Translations under genes and position numbers: made by a program
Assembly (NCBI GenBank): GCA_937920235.1
Contig: CALGUK010000020.1
Coordinates: 1-44,010, forward strand
From: an uncultured Clostridia bacterium
Lineage (GTDB): Bacteria; Bacillota; Clostridia; Oscillospirales; Acutalibacteraceae
Reading direction: 5' to 3'
Length of the DNA stretch: 44,010 nt
The notes under the pieces: generated by a model
What the model was told of the DNA's origin: nothing
Database searches by the model: none
The model's input: the letters and a program-made list of their open reading frames with translations, nothing else
Part shown: positions 41,268-44,010 of the stretch, piece after piece
Position numbering within the stretch: position 1 is the stretch's first letter
Layout of the letters: the number at the start of each line of letters is the position of its first letter

Positions 41268-43040
41268 TCAATAATAGACATATGTATAAGCATTTTTACC
41301 TGTATTTACCGTATGTTCATAAGCGCTGTTAAGCTCAAACACCTTGAGCGACGGTGCTTTGCCCTCTGCTGTTGCAACGGCACTGTCGATACGTGTTCCG
41401 CGGCAAAATCTTGCTGTTTTGAGATACGGATTACCGCAGAAGCTGTATCCGTCGAGCGAGAGATTGTATTTATCGGTGAATGTAAAGCTTGAATCAGTTT
41501 TTGCGGGCGGATAATAGAATGTTTTGTATTCTACTCCGTTGTGTTTGACCGCACCGCCGTACAGCACACCGTTTTCGGCAAAAAGTTTCGAATTTGCCGA
41601 ATCGACGGAAAATGAGGCAAGCTTACTGCAACCTATAAAATTCCAATTCATATAAATCGTTGAACTTGTGAAGTGTATGGATTTGATATACGGATTGTTT
41701 TTAAAGGCAAATTTTTCTAACTGCTGAACCCTTGACGGAATGGTATATGATGAGATTGTCTTTGCAGGAGGATAATATACAAGGTTAGAATCAACCGTGC
41801 TTGTATTGTTTCTTGAAAAAACAACTCCGTCCACTGAATACATTGTCAGCATTGAAGACGAGTAATCGGAATTGACCTTTGACGAAAAGCTTATATTACT
41901 GAGCTTCGGACAGTTGACAATCATCGAGTAAAATGTAGTATTTCGCGGACTCTTTGAGTCGTCTGTCATTCGGTAATAGGTTTCATATGGGAAGGTAATC
42001 GACACAAGATTAGGCAAATTGCTGAATACTGTTCTGCCCGACGGGAGATAGAAGCGTGATGCTCCCGATGTTGTTCCCGAAAACACGATACTTTTTATGT
42101 TACTGCTGTTGGCAAACACATTTTCACCGAGGAAAGCAACGTGCTTTCCGTTTATATATGCAGGAACAGTTACATTAGAACTGTTACCCGTATATCGTGT
42201 AATTTTAATTTCTCCATTAACCTCTGTGTACTGAAAATCTGCCGCACTTGATGGAGTCGAAGTTGAGGTTGTGGGCTTTGTTGTAGTCGGAACCGTGGTA
42301 GTTGGCCTTGTGGTGGTAGGTTTTGTTGTTGTGGGTTTTGTGGTAGTAGGTGCTGTAGTCGTAGGTTTAGTAGTTGTCGGCTTGGTGGTAGCTGGTTTAG
42401 TTGTAGTCGGTTTGGTGGTCGTAGGCATTGTGGGGGTATCAAAATCCGGTAATTTGATTCCGTCCCAATCGATATTTTCCCAAAAGCTTTGCTTCTTGGT
42501 AGTTGTTTCCGGCGGAAGATTATTTATTATTGTAGTTTTAACCTCTGAACTACTCGGTTCATTATCGGATGTCACTTTGTCGGTAACATCTGAATCGATT
42601 TTATTCTCCTCCGTTACAGGTTCTTCGGTTTCATCACCGTCAGAGTCATTGCCACCCGTAACCTTATCAACTATGCTCTCAAGAAATCCTTTTTTCGATG
42701 TGGTCTCGGGAACCTCAATAATCTCATAAATCTGTTCACCGTTATCATTTGTTGCAATTTCACCGTTTTCTTCGGTAACGGGAGCAATCGTGGTTTTCAC
42801 AGGCTCCTGAGAAGCGGGAACCTTTCTGATGGATTTTATCGCAAGAATGCAGGAAAAAAGGATAATAAGAACCGCACAGACTGTTGAGACAATCCGAGCA
42901 GTTTTCTTATTCGGTACAGATATTATAAACTTTCTGTCAGAAGATGCAGAAGATTCTCTTTCATTCAGCACGCTGGAACAGTTAAGACAGTATATAGCCT
43001 CATCAGGAAGCTCCGACCCGCAAAATGGACATTTCTTCAA
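41268..43040 (-). CDS. Zinc-ribbon / membrane / LRR receptor-like protein
   Basis: A 590-residue membrane protein in four parts: a cytosolic zinc ribbon at the start (CPFCGSELPDEAIYCLNCSS), one membrane helix (TARIVSTVCAVLIILFSCIL), an acidic then TTTKPTTTKP-repeat stalk (42250-42430 in DNA), and an outer LRR_5 domain (VTVPAYINGKHVAFLGENVF, SYTIPSRVQQLEKFAFKNNP). A start at TTG 43040 is chosen: GAGGTG is eight bases ahead and the protein then begins MKKCPFCGS as usual for this class. With the kinase and HTH protein behind it, a sensor complex is plausible. The repeats are direct DNA repeats as well. Confidence 0.85.
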   Translation of the reverse strand: MKKCPFCGSELPDEAIYCLNCSSVLNERESSASSDRKFIISVPNKKTARIVSTVCAVLIILFSCILAIKSIRKVPASQEPVKTTIAPVTEENGEIATNDNGEQIYEIIEVPETTSKKGFLESIVDKVTGGNDSDGDETEEPVTEENKIDSDVTDKVTSDNEPSSSEVKTTIINNLPPETTTKKQSFWENIDWDGIKLPDFDTPTMPTTTKPTTTKPATTKPTTTKPTTTAPTTTKPTTTKPTTTRPTTTVPTTTKPTTSTSTPSSAADFQYTEVNGEIKITRYTGNSSNVTVPAYINGKHVAFLGENVFANSSNIKSIVFSGTTSGASRFYLPSGRTVFSNLPNLVSITFPYETYYRMTDDSKSPRNTTFYSMIVNCPKLSNISFSSKVNSDYSSSMLTMYSVDGVVFSRNNTSTVDSNLVYYPPAKTISSYTIPSRVQQLEKFAFKNNPYIKSIHFTSSTIYMNWNFIGCSKLASFSVDSANSKLFAENGVLYGGAVKHNGVEYKTFYYPPAKTDSSFTFTDKYNLSLDGYSFCGNPYLKTARFCRGTRIDSAVATAEGKAPSLKVFELNSAYEHTVNTGKNAYTYVYY

Positions 43041-43079
43041 ATAAACACACCTCAATATGCCGTTAAAGTATATACATAT

Positions 43080-43108
43080 AGAATACAGGATTTTGACATT
43101 ATTTTCAA
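43080..43108 (-). promoter_or_regulatory. Promoter of the receptor/kinase operon
   Basis: On the minus strand TTGAAA (43108-43103), 17-bp spacer, TATTCT (43085-43080), 40 bases before the TTG start. Confidence 0.65.
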
Positions 43109-43235
43109 GTCATAAAGCAGAAAAAACTGTCTGCTTACAGCATATTAAAACGCAAAAAAAGTATAATTTGAAATAAGGTGCAAATATATGTTCACAAAAA
43201 TTTATGCATAAAAAATGCTAAACAATTAGCCTGCA

Positions 43236-43271
43236 AACAAAAAAGCACCCCTACCTGAATAGATAGGGGTG
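43236..43271 (-). terminator. Terminator of the EF-Tu gene
   Basis: On the minus strand caccccta (43271-43264) pairs with taggggtg (43253-43246), followed by CTTTTTTGTTTG. The gap 43109-43235 shows nothing else. Confidence 0.88.
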
Positions 43272-43294
43272 AAAAATTTCGGAATAATTATAAA

Positions 43295-44010
43295 TTATTC
43301 GTTAATCTTTGTAACAACGCCTGAACCAACTGTTCTGCCGCCTTCACGGATAGCGAAACGAAGACCTTCTTCGATAGCGATAGGAGTGATGAGTTCAACG
43401 TCCATAACAACGTTATCACCAGGCATACACATCTCTGTACCTGCAGGAAGAGAGATTGTACCTGTAACGTCTGTTGTTCTGAAATAGAACTGAGGTCTGT
43501 AGTTGTTGAAGAAAGGAGTATGACGTCCGCCTTCATCCTTTGTCAAAACGTAAACCTGACCTGAGAACTTTGTGTGAGGGTTGATTGTACCGGGCTTTGC
43601 AAGAACCTGTCCACGCTCGATTTCGCTTCTCTGGATACCACGGAGAAGAGCACCGATGTTGTCGCCTGCCTCAGCATAGTCGAGGAGCTTTCTGAACATT
43701 TCGATACCTGTAACAACTGTCTTTCTTCTTTCTTCTGAAAGACCAACGATTTCAACTTCTTCAGAAGTCTTGAGCTGACCTCTTTCAACTCTACCTGTAG
43801 CAACTGTACCACGGCCTGTGATTGTGAAAACGTCTTCAACAGGCATAAGGAACGGCTGGTCTGCCTTACGGTCAGGAGTAGGAATGTATGAGTCAACAGC
43901 GTCCATAAGTTCCCAAATGCAAGCGCAAGCAGGATCATCAGAAGAAGATGCTTCAAGAGCCTTAAGAGCTGAACCCTTGATGATAGGTGTATCATCGCCG
44001 GGGAATTCGT
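43295..44010 (-). CDS. tuf: Elongation factor Tu, C-terminal part (partial)
   Basis: The gene runs off the window end. The 238 visible residues cover the end of the G domain (DDTPIIKGSALKALE), domain 2 (FLMPVEDVFTITGRGTVATGRVERG, in parts; LLRGIQRSEIERGQVLAKPGTI) and domain 3 to the normal end (RFAIREGGRTVGSGVVTKINE, shown by its last motifs). EF-Tu brings aminoacyl-tRNA to the ribosome with GTP. Its codon use is strongly biased, as expected for a highly expressed gene. It marks the chromosomal backbone at this side and probably follows fusA/rpsG outside the window. Confidence 0.98.
   Translation of the reverse strand, partial: EFPGDDTPIIKGSALKALEASSSDDPACACIWELMDAVDSYIPTPDRKADQPFLMPVEDVFTITGRGTVATGRVERGQLKTSEEVEIVGLSEERRKTVVTGIEMFRKLLDYAEAGDNIGALLRGIQRSEIERGQVLAKPGTINPHTKFSGQVYVLTKDEGGRHTPFFNNYRPQFYFRTTDVTGTISLPAGTEMCMPGDNVVMDVELITPIAIEEGLRFAIREGGRTVGSGVVTKINE

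Noticed and set aside
42271..42729. Plus-strand frame rich in Val/Gly opposite the receptor-like gene
   Set aside because: It is the reverse of the TTTKP codon repeats (VVVGLVVVG), without ribosome site or family pattern.

Overview
The window looks like a chromosomal segment of an AT-rich Clostridia gut-type Firmicute, probably Ruminococcaceae/Oscillospiraceae. The support is an EF-Tu gene, a SpoVAD remnant, BspA-type leucine-rich-repeat proteins, a serine-recombinase element, strong GGAGG ribosome sites and TTGACA/TATAAT promoters. The species cannot be named from the sequence alone.

Layout. 1-60: 3' end of a tRNA (Pro-like) and its terminator. 100-5625: household and stress genes: manganese catalase (-), an EamA transporter, a TauE/SafE-type transporter, a rhodanese lipoprotein, a MerR regulator with its own 19-bp-spacer promoter, and a MATE efflux pump behind a riboswitch-like leader with terminator and anti-terminator (possibly the guanidine-IV/mepA type). 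5632-21484: a dense defence island: XRE/SLOG divergent pair with three identical palindromes, an HTH-ADP-ribosyltransferase-like toxin with partner, AbiH, a HARE-HTH/Mrr nuclease, a DUF262 protein, then a complete dndBCDE phosphorothioation operon followed in the same operon by a PLD-helicase restriction protein, a 59-aa protein, a second DndD-like zinc-hook ATPase, a 158-aa protein and a 65-aa zinc-ribbon-like protein. 21600-28970: mobile-element backbone: RemA-like DUF370 protein, a winged-helix/nuclease-like protein, two related small DNA-binding-like proteins, 1.5 kb of non-coding DNA with two degenerate repeat arrays (one a clear set of eight 21-bp iterons), small element genes and a large serine recombinase. 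29184-29591 is the C-terminal third of spoVAD, broken at its 5' side close to that element.

29800-43040 is surface biology. Two minus-strand operons of secreted proteins (lipoprotein + 1174-aa LRR protein; small Thr/Pro-rich protein + 188-aa protein) share a 24-bp upstream element and end in proteins with the same aromatic C-terminal motif. Between them lie a class I glutamine amidotransferase, divergent from a C-S lyase fused to a thioredoxin-like domain and an APC permease, which may together use gamma-glutamyl or sulfur amino-acid peptides. A third operon carries a zinc-ribbon/TM/LRR receptor-like protein, an HTH protein and a Ser/Thr kinase that lacks a normal start codon. The window closes inside EF-Tu (-).

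How the parts fit: the Dnd proteins would replace a backbone oxygen by sulfur (dndA is absent, so a housekeeping cysteine desulfurase must supply the sulfur). No dndFGH genes are seen; the restriction arm appears to be the PLD-helicase plus a DndD/DndE-like second pair. This module is the most promising candidate for a poorly described system in the window.
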